DNA of 64,000 nucleotides from Bacteroidales bacterium (lineage in GTDB: Bacteria > Bacteroidota > Bacteroidia > Bacteroidales > UBA932): positions 33,578 through 97,577 of the forward strand of contig JAFSJK010000022.1 in assembly GCA_017439305.1 (NCBI GenBank). Reading direction: 5' to 3'. Positions within the stretch are counted from its first letter, which is position 1. Each line of letters begins with the position of its first letter. Shown here piece after piece: positions 8,782 to 17,132 of this stretch. The notes beneath the pieces were generated by a model. It was not told the origin of the DNA. It saw only the letters and a list, made by a program, of their open reading frames with translations, and ran no database searches. The translations under genes and the position numbers were made by a program.

Positions 8782-9356
8782 TGGATCGATGAATAGATTG
8801 TATCGGCCAGCATCCGGGCACCGGTACGCTGGGGATGGACACCGTCGCGGCAGAGCTGGTTGTCGATGAAAAGGTCCTGCAGGTCAATGAGCTGCAGCCC
8901 CATGTCATCCGCGATTTCCCGGATAGCAGGACGGACTCCCCCTTCCATCGTCTCAGGATGCACGCCCAGCAGGGGCTTTCCCAGGATGAGGAAGATCCGG
9001 ATGGGCGCAATCAAGATGACGCGCGGCCTGGAGGAAAGGTTCCGATAGGACTCGACAATCTTCCTGTAATCACGGCGAAAGATGTCCGGATCCCAGTTGC
9101 GGATCTTGGTGTCATTCGTCCCGAGCATCAGCAGGACGATATCCGGATTCCACGCCAGACTGTCCCGGTAGACCCGCTTCCTGACATACGGCGTGTCGGC
9201 ATCGAACCGGGCCGATGCGTCGTTGTATCCGAAGTTCCGTACCTCATATCCGTCGCCGAGTTTCTCCTGGAGAAGGGCCGGATAGCTCTGCTTCCAGGGA
9301 TTCAGCAGCGTGAATCCCCAGGTAATGCTGTCCCCAATGCAGGCAACCCGAATCAT
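8775..9356 (-). CDS. SGNH/GDSL family hydrolase
   Basis: A 193-residue single-domain esterase-type protein. Block I is CIGDSITWG near residue 9 (nucleophile Ser), block III is LGTNDTK near residue 78, and block V is DGVHPQRTG with the Asp-His pair near residue 171. There is no signal peptide, so it is probably cytoplasmic. Targets in this family include acyl esters and acetylated sugars; none can be chosen here. It is the first gene of a two-gene unit with the rhomboid protease. Confidence 0.85.
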   Translation of the reverse strand: MIRVACIGDSITWGFTLLNPWKQSYPALLQEKLGDGYEVRNFGYNDASARFDADTPYVRKRVYRDSLAWNPDIVLLMLGTNDTKIRNWDPDIFRRDYRKIVESYRNLSSRPRVILIAPIRIFLILGKPLLGVHPETMEGGVRPAIREIADDMGLQLIDLQDLFIDNQLCRDGVHPQRTGARMLADTIYSSIQW

Positions 9357-9407
9357 TTCCGTTCAATATGCCTTGATTATACCGTTCTATCTTGACCGAT
9401 TCCGGTT

Positions 9408-9415
9408 CAAAGATA
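9408..9415 (-). promoter_or_regulatory. -7 box for the SGNH hydrolase gene
   Basis: TATCTTTG on the minus strand, 51 bases upstream of the SGNH hydrolase start. No clear TTTG at -33. It is arranged back to back with the TATCTTTG at 9429-9436. Confidence 0.5.
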
Positions 9416-9428
9416 CGGATTCTTTTCT

Positions 9429-9436
9429 TATCTTTG
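9429..9436 (+). promoter_or_regulatory. -7 box for the flavin reductase-like gene
   Basis: TATCTTTG, 24 bases upstream of the ATG at 9461. The box excludes the upstream in-frame TTG at 9392 as a likely translation start. Confidence 0.55.
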
Positions 9437-9460
9437 TCTGACAAAGATGAACAGAATGAT

Positions 9461-10048
9461 ATGAATACCCAAGAAACCCTCCAGGAAGTAGCCGGACGCA
9501 AGAATTTCGGCCCGAACCATGCCCTGATGACCACGCCCCAGCCCTGCGTCATGATCGCCACCTGGGACAAGGACCACACCCCTGACGTCATGATGGCGGC
9601 ATGGGCGGGACAGTACGACTACAAACAGATTGTGGTCAGCATGTCCAAACACAAGACCACGGAGAACATTGAAATCACCGGCGCCTTTACGGTCAGCTTC
9701 GCCGATGTACGCACGGTCGCGGAATCCGACTATCTCGGCCTGGTGAGCGGCAGCAAGGTCCCGGACAAGGTGGCCAAGGTCGGTTTTACAGTCACTCCCA
9801 GCCCGAATGTGAATGCGCCCATTATCAATGAGTACCCGCTCACGCTGGAATGCAAGGTCGTCAGCTGGAAGGACGGTATCCTCGTCGGAGAGGTCGTCAA
9901 CATGAGTGCCGACGAGAGCATCCTGACCGACGGAAAAGTGGATCTCGGCAAGCTCCAGCCCATCGTGTTCGATGCGGCGGCCAACACGTACCGCGCCCTC
10001 GGCGAGGTCGTAGGCCAGGCCTGGGGTTCCGGAAAGAAATTCGAATAA
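9461..10048 (+). CDS. Flavin reductase-like (FMN-binding split-barrel) protein
   Basis: A 195-residue protein of the flavin reductase-like domain family: MMAAWAGQYDYKQIVVSMSKHKTT for the FMN-facing strand region, then FTVSFADVRTVAESDYLG and a typical YPLTLECKVV strand. These proteins bind FMN and often reduce flavins or take part in oxidative stress responses; the partner is unknown. ATG at 9461 is preferred because it follows the -7 box by 24 bases. The DIP1984-like gene follows after 13 bases and is probably co-transcribed. Confidence 0.8.
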   Translation: MNTQETLQEVAGRKNFGPNHALMTTPQPCVMIATWDKDHTPDVMMAAWAGQYDYKQIVVSMSKHKTTENIEITGAFTVSFADVRTVAESDYLGLVSGSKVPDKVAKVGFTVTPSPNVNAPIINEYPLTLECKVVSWKDGILVGEVVNMSADESILTDGKVDLGKLQPIVFDAAANTYRALGEVVGQAWGSGKKFE

Positions 10049-10061
10049 TCAGCGGCAGACC

Positions 10062-10514
10062 ATGAAACTGGCAGAAGCATTGAACACGCGGGCGGACCTG
10101 CAAAAGCGGATCGCCCAGCTCAGGGACCGGCTCTTCAACAATGTCAAGGTTCAGGACGGAGACCAGCCTGCGGAAAAGCCGGAAGACCTTTTCAAGGAAC
10201 TCGAAGGCGCCTTGAAACAACTGAAGGACCTGATTGTCAGCATCAACCGGACCAACCAGGAGACGGTCTGGGAAGGAAAGACCCTGACGGAAATCATCGC
10301 CGAAAAGGACGTTCTGTCGATGCACCTCGCCGCCCTTCGTCACACCCTGGACGCCGCCAATGTCCGGAGCGACCGGTATTCCCGGAATGAGATCAAGTTC
10401 GTCCGGACCATCGACGTGAACGCGCTTCAGAAAAAGGTCGATTACCTGTCCCGGGACCTGCGGGTACTGGATTCCAAACTCCAGCAGGCGAACTGGACGA
10501 CGGACCTCAAGTAA
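10062..10514 (+). CDS. DIP1984-like family protein
   Basis: A 150-residue, largely helical protein. It begins MKLAEALNTRADLQKRIAQLRDRL, contains INRTNQ...TLTEIIAEKDVLSMHLAALR, and ends with a coiled-coil segment, matching the DIP1984 (septicolysin-named) family found in many bacteria. The molecular function is not established. It lacks a signal peptide and membrane segments. It is transcribed with the flavin reductase-like gene; a strong terminator lies 175 bases downstream. Confidence 0.7.
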   Translation: MKLAEALNTRADLQKRIAQLRDRLFNNVKVQDGDQPAEKPEDLFKELEGALKQLKDLIVSINRTNQETVWEGKTLTEIIAEKDVLSMHLAALRHTLDAANVRSDRYSRNEIKFVRTIDVNALQKKVDYLSRDLRVLDSKLQQANWTTDLK

Positions 10515-10688
10515 AACAGCCGAGGCAGGGCGGGCACACCTCCGGACGGGAGGCTAAAACGTCCAACCTCACTTCAGGTGATCCGGAACCGGAGCCATTC
10601 CATTTTTCGGCATTGTCCGGCTCAGCACCACGTACAGGCGCACATTTTACGGCGTATTTATTACTACCGAGTGCCGACTGCCAAGGCG

Positions 10689-10713
10689 ACCTCCCCTTCG
10701 GGGGAGGTTTTTT
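10689..10713 (+). terminator. Rho-independent terminator
   Basis: An 8-bp stem ACCTCCCC/GGGGAGGT with a TTCG tetraloop, followed by five to six T. It ends rightward transcription, most simply from the flavin reductase/DIP1984 pair. The 174 bases between the DIP1984 stop and the hairpin hold no gene I can recognise. Confidence 0.85.
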
Positions 10714-10727
10714 CATCTATAGGGTTA

Positions 10728-10761
10728 CAAAAAAAAGAGACGGCAAGGATTTGTCGTCTCT
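10728..10761 (-). terminator. Rho-independent terminator after tRNA-Cys
   Basis: On the minus strand AGAGACG (10761-10755), a 12-base loop, then CGTCTCT (10742-10736) followed by a run of eight T. It starts 5 bases after the tRNA. Confidence 0.8.
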
Positions 10762-10765
10762 GGGG

Positions 10766-10836
10766 AGGTGCCAAGCGGAATCGAACCGCTGTAGCAGGTT
10801 TTGCAGACCTGTGCCTAACCGCTCGGCCATAGCACC
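10766..10836 (-). tRNA. tRNA-Cys (anticodon GCA)
   Basis: On the minus strand the sequence folds as a cloverleaf. The acceptor GGTGCTA pairs with TGGCACC (one G-T pair). The D-arm region is GGCCGAGCGGTTAGGC. The anticodon stem CAGGT/ACCTG encloses CTGCAAA with anticodon GCA, and the T arm AGCGG/CCGCT encloses TTCGATT. The 3' CCA is not encoded. Confidence 0.93.
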
Positions 10837-10879
10837 GTTGGGGATTGCAAATATAGGCAGTTTTTTTTGATTTGCAAAA

Positions 10880-12073
10880 TTATTCCACATACAGCAGGAG
10901 ACCTTTCAGGTACTCCCCTTCCGGATGATAGATGTTCACGGCATGGTCGGCAGGCTGGTTCAGGCGGTCCAGGATACGGACACTGCGGCCGGTCTGGGCA
11001 GCGGCGGAAAAGACCGCAAGGGCAAACGCTTCCTTGTCGACGACCTGGGAACAGCTGAACGTGAACACGAATCCGCCCGGAGCAACCTTGGCGATGGCGG
11101 CCGCATTCAGACGCTGATAAGCCCGGAGAGCGTTCTTGAGAGCGCCGCGGTGCTTGGCAAAAGCTGGCGGATCCACGATCATGAGGTCGTACTTGCCTTC
11201 AGGGACATCGTGGAGAAAGTCGATGGCGTCGGCACAGTACGACGTATGCTGCTCCGGCGTAAAACCGTTCAAGACCACGTTCCTGTCCACCATATCCATC
11301 GCCTTGCGCGAGCTGTCCACGGAATCGACATGGGCAGCGCCGCCATTTAAAGCATAGATGGAGAAACCGCCGGTATAGCAGAAGAGGTTCAAGACGTTAC
11401 GTCCCTTGGCCAGACGACCCACTGCGGCACGGTTCTCCCGCTGGTCCAGGAAAAAGCCGGTCTTCTGGCCCTCGTTCCAATTGACGTGGAATCGGTTTCC
11501 GTTTTCCAGGACAACGCACTCATCCGATTCGAAACCGGGGGCTTTATACAGGTAACCGTCGATGAGCTCCAGACCGGCCTTGAAAGGCGCTGTACCGGAA
11601 CTCTTGTCGTAGACGGCTTTGAGGCTGTCCCCATAAACAGCCCTCAAGGCCTCGCAAATGGCGTTTTTCGCCTTGAACATGCCCACGGAATGGGCCTGCA
11701 GGACACAAACGCCGTCATAATAGTCGATGATCAGCCCGGGAAGACCGTCGCCTTCCCCGTGGACAAGCCGGTAGCAGTTGGTCGAGGCGGAGCCGTGCAG
11801 GCCGCAAGCCACCCGTACCTGGAAAGCGCGGCGGATCATCTTCTCCCAGAAGTCCGGGGCGAGCGGATCCTCATCGAAACTGAGGATTCGGACCGCGATG
11901 GAGCCGATCTGGTAATGACCCGTGGCAAGATATTGTCCGTCAGAAGAATGGACACTGACCAGGTCCCCTTCGGAAGGAGAACCCTTGATTTCGGCAATAG
12001 CCCCGGAAAACACCCAGGGATGGAACCGGAGGATGGAATCCTCGCGGCGGGGACGGAGTATGACTTTATCCAT
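10880..12073 (-). CDS. rlmI: Class I SAM-dependent rRNA methyltransferase, RlmI-like
   Basis: A 397-residue protein. The N-terminal PUA domain (about 1-75) is followed by a central domain and a C-terminal SAM-binding fold with VLNLFCYTGGFSIYAL (motif I, near residue 228), a DPPAF motif (MIVDPPAFAKH, near 303) and FSCSQVV near 343. The family methylates C5 of a cytosine in 23S rRNA (C1962 in E. coli). Its ATG overlaps the stop of the RNase D-like gene by one base (TGATG), so translation is coupled within a three-gene leftward unit. Confidence 0.88.
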   Translation of the reverse strand: MDKVILRPRREDSILRFHPWVFSGAIAEIKGSPSEGDLVSVHSSDGQYLATGHYQIGSIAVRILSFDEDPLAPDFWEKMIRRAFQVRVACGLHGSASTNCYRLVHGEGDGLPGLIIDYYDGVCVLQAHSVGMFKAKNAICEALRAVYGDSLKAVYDKSSGTAPFKAGLELIDGYLYKAPGFESDECVVLENGNRFHVNWNEGQKTGFFLDQRENRAAVGRLAKGRNVLNLFCYTGGFSIYALNGGAAHVDSVDSSRKAMDMVDRNVVLNGFTPEQHTSYCADAIDFLHDVPEGKYDLMIVDPPAFAKHRGALKNALRAYQRLNAAAIAKVAPGGFVFTFSCSQVVDKEAFALAVFSAAAQTGRSVRILDRLNQPADHAVNIYHPEGEYLKGLLLYVE

Positions 12074-12711
12074 CAGGCTTGTTCGGGATAGAGCTCCGGA
12101 TGGAGCTGTTCAGGGGTAAGGGGCGCCTTGGGAGCCTTCTGCAGGCGCAGGTACATTTCCCGGCATACCCAGGCGTCGGTGGCGGCGTAGCGTTGCTGTG
12201 ACTCGGAAAGCCTCTCCGCCTCCCAGTTGGACAGCTGCTGCGCCTTGGAGATCTTGATACCCAGGATGATGGCGGTCATTTTCTTGACCGACTTGTCCCG
12301 GATGCCGTATTCCCAGACGATTTTCTGCAGGTCAACGAAACTCCGCGGCTGGAATCCCGCGAACCGCTGGAGCCCCCGCACGTCATCATGGATGGCCGCG
12401 CCGACCTTGACGATGGCGGGATTGGCCAGGATATCGCAGAGCCCACGCGGGATACCGCCCATCTGGCGGATCCGGAACAGGAAAGCTTTCCCGGAACCCG
12501 AAAGCTGAAGGAGTGCGGTACCGTTGGAATGCTGGTCCGGCGAGAACGTGGGACGGGTTTCCGTGTCGAAACCGATGATTTTCTGGCGTTTAAGATAGCT
12601 TACGGCCTTGTCGAAGTCCTCCCCGACCGAATCGATGACGTGGATTTCCCCGGAAAAGGCGGCCAGTTCCAGCCGTCCGATCTCCTCTGGACTAATGGTT
12701 ATCTGAAACAT
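12073..12711 (-). CDS. 3'-5' exonuclease, RNase D-like (DEDDy)
   Basis: A 212-residue single-domain exonuclease. Acidic metal ligands are visible: IIGFDTETRP (D and E, near residue 50), a middle Asp in AAIHDDVRGL and the YAATDAW motif (Tyr and Asp, near 180). There is no HRDC domain, so it is shorter than RNase D. The start at 12711 (MFQITIS) is chosen because it begins the conserved region; 19 further in-frame residues upstream overlap the neighbouring gene and look non-conserved. It overlaps the upstream lipoprotein gene by 20 bases. Confidence 0.85.
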   Translation of the reverse strand: MFQITISPEEIGRLELAAFSGEIHVIDSVGEDFDKAVSYLKRQKIIGFDTETRPTFSPDQHSNGTALLQLSGSGKAFLFRIRQMGGIPRGLCDILANPAIVKVGAAIHDDVRGLQRFAGFQPRSFVDLQKIVWEYGIRDKSVKKMTAIILGIKISKAQQLSNWEAERLSESQQRYAATDAWVCREMYLRLQKAPKAPLTPEQLHPELYPEQA

Positions 12712-13795
12712 GGGAGGAAGGGGTCTTTTCAGGGAACAGGTAGCCAGCACCAATCTCCACGAGGACAAAATCGCCGTCCCAACCTTCTTCGGTCTGATAA
12801 TAGCGGACGGAAGGATAGGCGATGTCGTGCGTGAACAGGTTCTTTTCCCGAAGCAGCCTGTAACAGGCGGAGGTCAGGCTGGCCTTCGGTTCAATGAACC
12901 GGAAATGCGGAGCCAGGATCCGGTCGAAAGCCATGTCCTCCTCGGTAATCTGGCGATGGATGTGTTCCTGCTCGGCGTACAGCTCATCCAGATCGGCTGT
13001 AAAACTGTCCAGCAGCACGGCGTCCAGGACATCGTTCGGATGACCGGTCCGGTAAATCCTGAGCATGTCGCGGAACGCGGGCCTGAGGATGCCGTTCCCG
13101 GTCGTCGACACGACGGTCAGTTCCAATCCGGTTTTTCGGGCCGTAGCCTCATAGGCAGGACGGGCCTGTTCAGGTGCCCAGACGGCCACCCGCTTGCATC
13201 CGCTCCTAACCGCCTCGTCCAGCATCGCCTCCACCGAGGTCAGGATGACGGGCTCCCGTCCGACCATCCTGAAGAGGGTGTCGATGTCGAAACTGCCGAA
13301 TTCAGTCAGCAACGAAGAGGCCAGGACGAAAACCTTGGCGCGGGACTTGGGAAGCCGGGATGCAGCATCCAGAGCATTGGAATAGGCGATGCTGTCCACG
13401 GCCATCAAGGCATTGCGCACGGCCACTTCCCGCAGACTGTCCGGACTGGACGAAGCCATCCGGATGTACGGAGCGTTGTAGAGGTCCATCACCACGTCGA
13501 AGGATTCCCCGGAGAAATCCGGCAGGCTGTCCGGGACGGCTTTCCCGTCGATGTTGTCCACGGCATCCACCGACTTGAACTGGGAAGCCAGCGAAAGGGT
13601 GGCCTCCGGTTCCCCGATGAGGACGATGGAACCGCGCGTACCGGCTGACCGGTAGGACTGAAGCAGCGGATAGGTGCCGGCCGTGTCCACGGCCAACTGC
13701 TTGACATATGGAATGGTGTCCCGCAAAACCGTTTTCCGTTCGTGGCAGGCCACGAGCGAAAGGAGCACGGCGGCACCGGCAATCAGTTTTTTCAT
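12692..13795 (-). CDS. Predicted lipoprotein of unknown function
   Basis: A 367-residue protein with a lipoprotein signal (MKKLIAGAAVLLSLVAC). The mature part has alternating strands and helices resembling a periplasmic-binding-like Rossmann fold (GSIVLIGEPEATLSL, KVFVLASSLL, RVAVWAPEQARPAYEATA). I do not recognise a named family. ATG at 13795 is chosen because it starts the signal peptide and follows a consensus promoter at 13813-13844. It heads a unit with the RNase D-like exonuclease and RlmI. Confidence 0.7.
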   Translation of the reverse strand: MKKLIAGAAVLLSLVACHERKTVLRDTIPYVKQLAVDTAGTYPLLQSYRSAGTRGSIVLIGEPEATLSLASQFKSVDAVDNIDGKAVPDSLPDFSGESFDVVMDLYNAPYIRMASSSPDSLREVAVRNALMAVDSIAYSNALDAASRLPKSRAKVFVLASSLLTEFGSFDIDTLFRMVGREPVILTSVEAMLDEAVRSGCKRVAVWAPEQARPAYEATARKTGLELTVVSTTGNGILRPAFRDMLRIYRTGHPNDVLDAVLLDSFTADLDELYAEQEHIHRQITEEDMAFDRILAPHFRFIEPKASLTSACYRLLREKNLFTHDIAYPSVRYYQTEEGWDGDFVLVEIGAGYLFPEKTPSSHVSDNH

Positions 13796-13812
13796 ATGGG
13801 TCATAGATGTTG

Positions 13813-13844
13813 CAAAATTAGGGAAAACTCCTTGGATTTGCAAA
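13813..13844 (-). promoter_or_regulatory. Bacteroidota promoter for the lipoprotein-exonuclease-rlmI unit
   Basis: On the minus strand TTTG (13844-13841), 20 bases, then TAATTTTG (13820-13813). Full match to TTTG/TAnnTTTG, 17 bases before the chosen ATG. Confidence 0.75.
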
Positions 13845-13873
13845 AAGGGAACGTCCGAGGTTCCGGGATTCTT

Positions 13874-14491
13874 TCAACCGAGGATTTCCCGGATCTTGGG
13901 GACAAGCAGGTCATGGATAAATTCTTCCTCCATAAAATGCGTTCCATCATATTCTTGGAACGTATTACCAAACATTTTCCTCCAAGTGGATACCTTGACT
14001 ATGCCCCACTTCCTGTAATGATCCCTTTTCCCAAAGAATGCATAGTAACAGCCGCCTTCGGAAGCCGCCCTGCAGGCATCTTCCCAATGGGGACGGTATT
14101 TTTTCATAATATCGTACTCGAAGCGGAGCGGCTGCCTGTCCCCTTCCTTTACCGGCCAGATCCGGTGCAGGAGGGCGGAGCCGCCCGGAAGACGGGTGAG
14201 CCAGGCAAGCCGGTACAGGAAAACGGGAGCACCCAGGGAAGGCGATACGAAAAGATGCGGGACGTCCCGTACCCGGATCGCGTGTGCGGCCCCCAGGGAT
14301 TCCCCGATCACCAGGTCAGGTCTCAAGTCCTCCACCCAGCAGGCAATCTGTTTCCGTCCGGCTTCGGGATCGAAATCATAGGTCCGGACAACGGTCCGGA
14401 TTTCCGACCCGGCCAGCATTTCGTTGAGCAGGCGGGGAATCCGGCTGTCGCCGCCACCGCCCATCCCGTGGATGTACAATATCGTCTTCAC
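13874..14491 (-). CDS. Small alpha/beta hydrolase, YqiA/UPF0227-like
   Basis: A 205-residue protein starting at GTG. It has the HGMGGGGDS oxyanion-type loop near residue 8, the nucleophile elbow GESLGAAHA near residue 63, and a late Asp/His region (FFGKRDHY and DGTHFMEEEF) that can complete the triad. It resembles the short esterases of the YqiA/UPF0227 group. The substrate is unknown. It is divergent from the C1 peptidase gene; a TAATTTTG box at 14497-14504 on its strand lies so close to the start that the mRNA may be nearly leaderless. Confidence 0.72.
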   Translation of the reverse strand: MKTILYIHGMGGGGDSRIPRLLNEMLAGSEIRTVVRTYDFDPEAGRKQIACWVEDLRPDLVIGESLGAAHAIRVRDVPHLFVSPSLGAPVFLYRLAWLTRLPGGSALLHRIWPVKEGDRQPLRFEYDIMKKYRPHWEDACRAASEGGCYYAFFGKRDHYRKWGIVKVSTWRKMFGNTFQEYDGTHFMEEEFIHDLLVPKIREILG

Positions 14492-14492
14492 T

Positions 14493-14524
14493 TTGCAAAA
14501 TTACGATTAATTCCCTAAATTTGT
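14493..14524 (+). promoter_or_regulatory. Bacteroidota promoter for the C1 peptidase
   Basis: TTTG (14493-14496), 20 bases, then TAAATTTG (14517-14524). Full match; the ATG follows at 14552. Confidence 0.75.
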
Positions 14525-14551
14525 GAAAATTGGAAATCCAATAAACACGAT

Positions 14552-15751
14552 ATGAAAAAAGTACTCCTAACCCTAGCGGCCGCCGTCCTGATCGGCACGA
14601 CCGTATCAGCCCAGACCCCTCCGAGAGTCAAGACCGACGATTACCAGTTCACCAACACGAAGGAGATTCCCGTCACCTCGATGAAGAACCAGAACCGCAG
14701 CGGCACCTGCTGGTGCTTCTCCGCCCTTTCCTTCCTCGAGTCCGAGGTCATCAAGGCCAAGAATCTGAAGGCCGATGCCTACCCCGATTTCTCCGAAATG
14801 TTCATCGTCCGCCATGCCTATCATGAGAGGGCCGTCAAGTACGTCCGCCTGAACGGATTCATGAACATGGCTGCGGGCAGCGGCTTCGGTGATGTCCTGG
14901 AAGTCATCCGCGATTACGGCCTGATGCCGCAGGATGCCTATTCCGGAATGAACTACGGCTATGACCTTCCCGTCCAGGGAGAGCTCGACGCCGTCCTCAA
15001 GGGCTATGTGGACGCGGTCATCAAGAACCCCAACCGCAAGCTTACCCCGGTCTGGCCCAAAGGCTTCGACGGCATCCTGGACGCCTATCTGGGTGAAGTT
15101 CCCGAGACTTTCGTCAGCGGCGGCGTCACCTACACGCCCCAAAGCTACCGCGACGCGATGGGCATCAACCCGGACGACTACGTGAACATCTCCTCCTATA
15201 CGCACCATCCGTTCTATTCCCAGTTCGCCATCGAGGTGGAAGACAACTGGCGCTGGGGCCTTTGCTACAACCTGCCGCTAGACGAGTTCATGGCAGTCAT
15301 CAACAACGCCGTAGACAACGGTTATACCGTCCTTTGGGGTGGTGACGTAAGCGAACCCGGCTTTACCCGCGACGGTCTGGCCGTCCTGCTTGACACCGAG
15401 GCGAAGCCCACGACGGGTTCCGACCAGGAACGTTGGGTCGGCAAGGCCGAGAATACCCCTGAAGCCGCTGGAAAGGGACTCCCCAAGGAGCTGGAAGTCA
15501 CCCAGGAAATCCGCCAGCGGATGTTTGACGAGAAAACGTCCACGGACGACCACGGCATGCATCTGTTCGGTACCGCCAAGGACCAGAACGGCACCAAGTA
15601 TTACCTGATCAAGAACTCCTGGGGCGTGACGGGTGCCTACGACGGTGTCTGGTACATGTCCGAAAACTTCGTGAAGGGCAAGACCCTGAATTTCGTCGTC
15701 AACAAGAAGGCTCTCCCGAAGGATATCCAGAAGAAGCTCGGAATCAAATAG
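14552..15751 (+). CDS. C1 family cysteine peptidase (aminopeptidase C/bleomycin hydrolase-like)
   Basis: A 399-residue protein with a signal peptide (about 1-20, ending VSA-Q). The catalytic Cys lies in NRSGTCWCFSALSF near residue 53, the catalytic His in DDHGMHLFGTA near residue 332, and Asn in YYLIKNSWG near 353. This order fits papain-fold peptidases of the C1B (PepC/bleomycin hydrolase) type, here exported, which is frequent in Bacteroidales. It would trim peptides in the periplasm. pssA follows after 6 bases. Confidence 0.88.
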   Translation: MKKVLLTLAAAVLIGTTVSAQTPPRVKTDDYQFTNTKEIPVTSMKNQNRSGTCWCFSALSFLESEVIKAKNLKADAYPDFSEMFIVRHAYHERAVKYVRLNGFMNMAAGSGFGDVLEVIRDYGLMPQDAYSGMNYGYDLPVQGELDAVLKGYVDAVIKNPNRKLTPVWPKGFDGILDAYLGEVPETFVSGGVTYTPQSYRDAMGINPDDYVNISSYTHHPFYSQFAIEVEDNWRWGLCYNLPLDEFMAVINNAVDNGYTVLWGGDVSEPGFTRDGLAVLLDTEAKPTTGSDQERWVGKAENTPEAAGKGLPKELEVTQEIRQRMFDEKTSTDDHGMHLFGTAKDQNGTKYYLIKNSWGVTGAYDGVWYMSENFVKGKTLNFVVNKKALPKDIQKKLGIK

Positions 15752-15757
15752 TTTCGG

Positions 15758-16474
15758 ATGACGATTGTCAAGCACATCCCCAATGCGATCACTTCCATGA
15801 ACCTGCTCTCAGGTATCCTGGGAGTGATCGTCACTTTGGAGGGGCACCTGGAATGGGCCCTTCCCCTGATGCTCCTGGCTGCCGTCTTCGACTTCTGCGA
15901 CGGACTGGCGGCGAGGTTGCTCGGTGCCTATTCCCCCATCGGAAAGGAGTTGGATTCCCTGGCCGACCTCGTGAGTTTCGGCGTCCTCCCCGCCTTGATG
16001 CTGTACAAGGTACTGCCGGCGGACCTTCCGGTCGTACTCCGCTTCATTCCCCTCTTTGTCGCCGTGATGTCTGCCGTCCGGCTGGCCAAGTTCAACGTGG
16101 ACGAACGGCAGGCCCTGGACTTCATCGGGCTTCCCACGCCGTCCTGTGCCATGGTCTGCGGTTCCCTGGCCTCCCTCCTCCATGCCATGGGAGACGTACC
16201 GGCAGGTACGGGTACCTACCTGGTAGATGGCATCGCCGTCATCCTGGGTCTCCTCCTCGTCAGTGAAGTCCCGATGTTCGGGATGAAAATCAAGAAAGGC
16301 CATAAGCTTCTGGATACGAAGCGTATAGCCTTCCTTTTCTTCGCCTTGGCCGGCATCCTCCTCACCGTGCTGATGCACTGGCATTGGAGCGCTGCCATCC
16401 TGTCGGTGTTCTCCGTCTATATCGTGGAGAACCTCCTCCTCGCACCGGCTAATAGTTGTTGGCGCGAATCATAA
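15758..16474 (+). CDS. pssA: CDP-diacylglycerol--serine O-phosphatidyltransferase
   Basis: A 238-residue integral membrane protein with about seven hydrophobic segments. The CDP-alcohol phosphotransferase signature is intact: [20 protein letters not shown] followed by LDSLAD (about residues 46-71). The start [20 protein letters not shown] is typical of Bacteroidales PssA. The enzyme makes phosphatidylserine, the precursor of phosphatidylethanolamine. Its 3' end overlaps the convergent rubrerythrin gene by 26 bases. Confidence 0.92.
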   Translation: MTIVKHIPNAITSMNLLSGILGVIVTLEGHLEWALPLMLLAAVFDFCDGLAARLLGAYSPIGKELDSLADLVSFGVLPALMLYKVLPADLPVVLRFIPLFVAVMSAVRLAKFNVDERQALDFIGLPTPSCAMVCGSLASLLHAMGDVPAGTGTYLVDGIAVILGLLLVSEVPMFGMKIKKGHKLLDTKRIAFLFFALAGILLTVLMHWHWSAAILSVFSVYIVENLLLAPANSCWRES

Positions 16475-16988
16475 AGTAGCTCTTGGGATGCTTGCACACC
16501 GGGCACAGCTCGGGTGCCTTCTTGCCGACCACGATGTGGCCGCAGTTGGAGCATTCCCAGATCATATCCTCGTCCCGGGAGAACACGATCCCTTCCTTGA
16601 TGTTGCCCAGGAGCTTGCGATAGCGCTCTTCGTGGGTCTTCTCGATGGCGCCGACCTTCTCAAAAAGGAAAGCGATGTCGTTGAACCCCTCTTCCTTCGC
16701 CACCTTGGCGAATTCGGCATACATGTCGGTCCATTCATAGTTCTCGCCGTCGGCGGCATCGGCCAGGTTCACTTCGGTAGAAGGGACCTCTCCGCCGTGC
16801 AGGAACTTGAACCAGATCTTGGCATGTTCCTTCTCGTTCTTGGCGGTTTCCTCGAAGAGGGCGGCAATCTGGACATAACCGTCCTTCTTGGCCTTGGAGG
16901 CATAGTACTGGTACTTGGTGTGAGCCTGGGACTCACCGGCGAAAGCGCTCATCAGATTCGCCTCGGTCTTTGTTCCTTTCAGTTCCAT
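16449..16988 (-). CDS. rbr: Rubrerythrin
   Basis: A 179-residue protein. The N-terminal ferritin-like diiron domain carries the expected Glu/His ligands ([38 protein letters not shown]). The C-terminal rubredoxin domain has two CxxC motifs (ECSNCG and CPVCKHP). It reduces hydrogen peroxide in anaerobes. ATG at 16988 is chosen; the 18 upstream in-frame residues overlap the promoter region. Confidence 0.95.
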   Translation of the reverse strand: MELKGTKTEANLMSAFAGESQAHTKYQYYASKAKKDGYVQIAALFEETAKNEKEHAKIWFKFLHGGEVPSTEVNLADAADGENYEWTDMYAEFAKVAKEEGFNDIAFLFEKVGAIEKTHEERYRKLLGNIKEGIVFSRDEDMIWECSNCGHIVVGKKAPELCPVCKHPKSYFMIRANNY

Positions 16989-17029
16989 ATAAATCCGGAT
17001 TATTGTTTGTATATTTGTCTTGTCCGGTA

Positions 17030-17037
17030 CAAAGATA
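17030..17037 (-). promoter_or_regulatory. -7 box for rubrerythrin
   Basis: TATCTTTG on the minus strand, 41 bases upstream of the rbr ATG. No TTTG at the ideal -33 position. Confidence 0.5.
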
Positions 17038-17132
17038 CGCATTTATTCCGTGATTCGTACCCAAGAAGACAACGAGCTGGACTATTTCTTATAACTATTT
17101 ATAAATTAGTAAATAAAACTAAATAGTTACAA

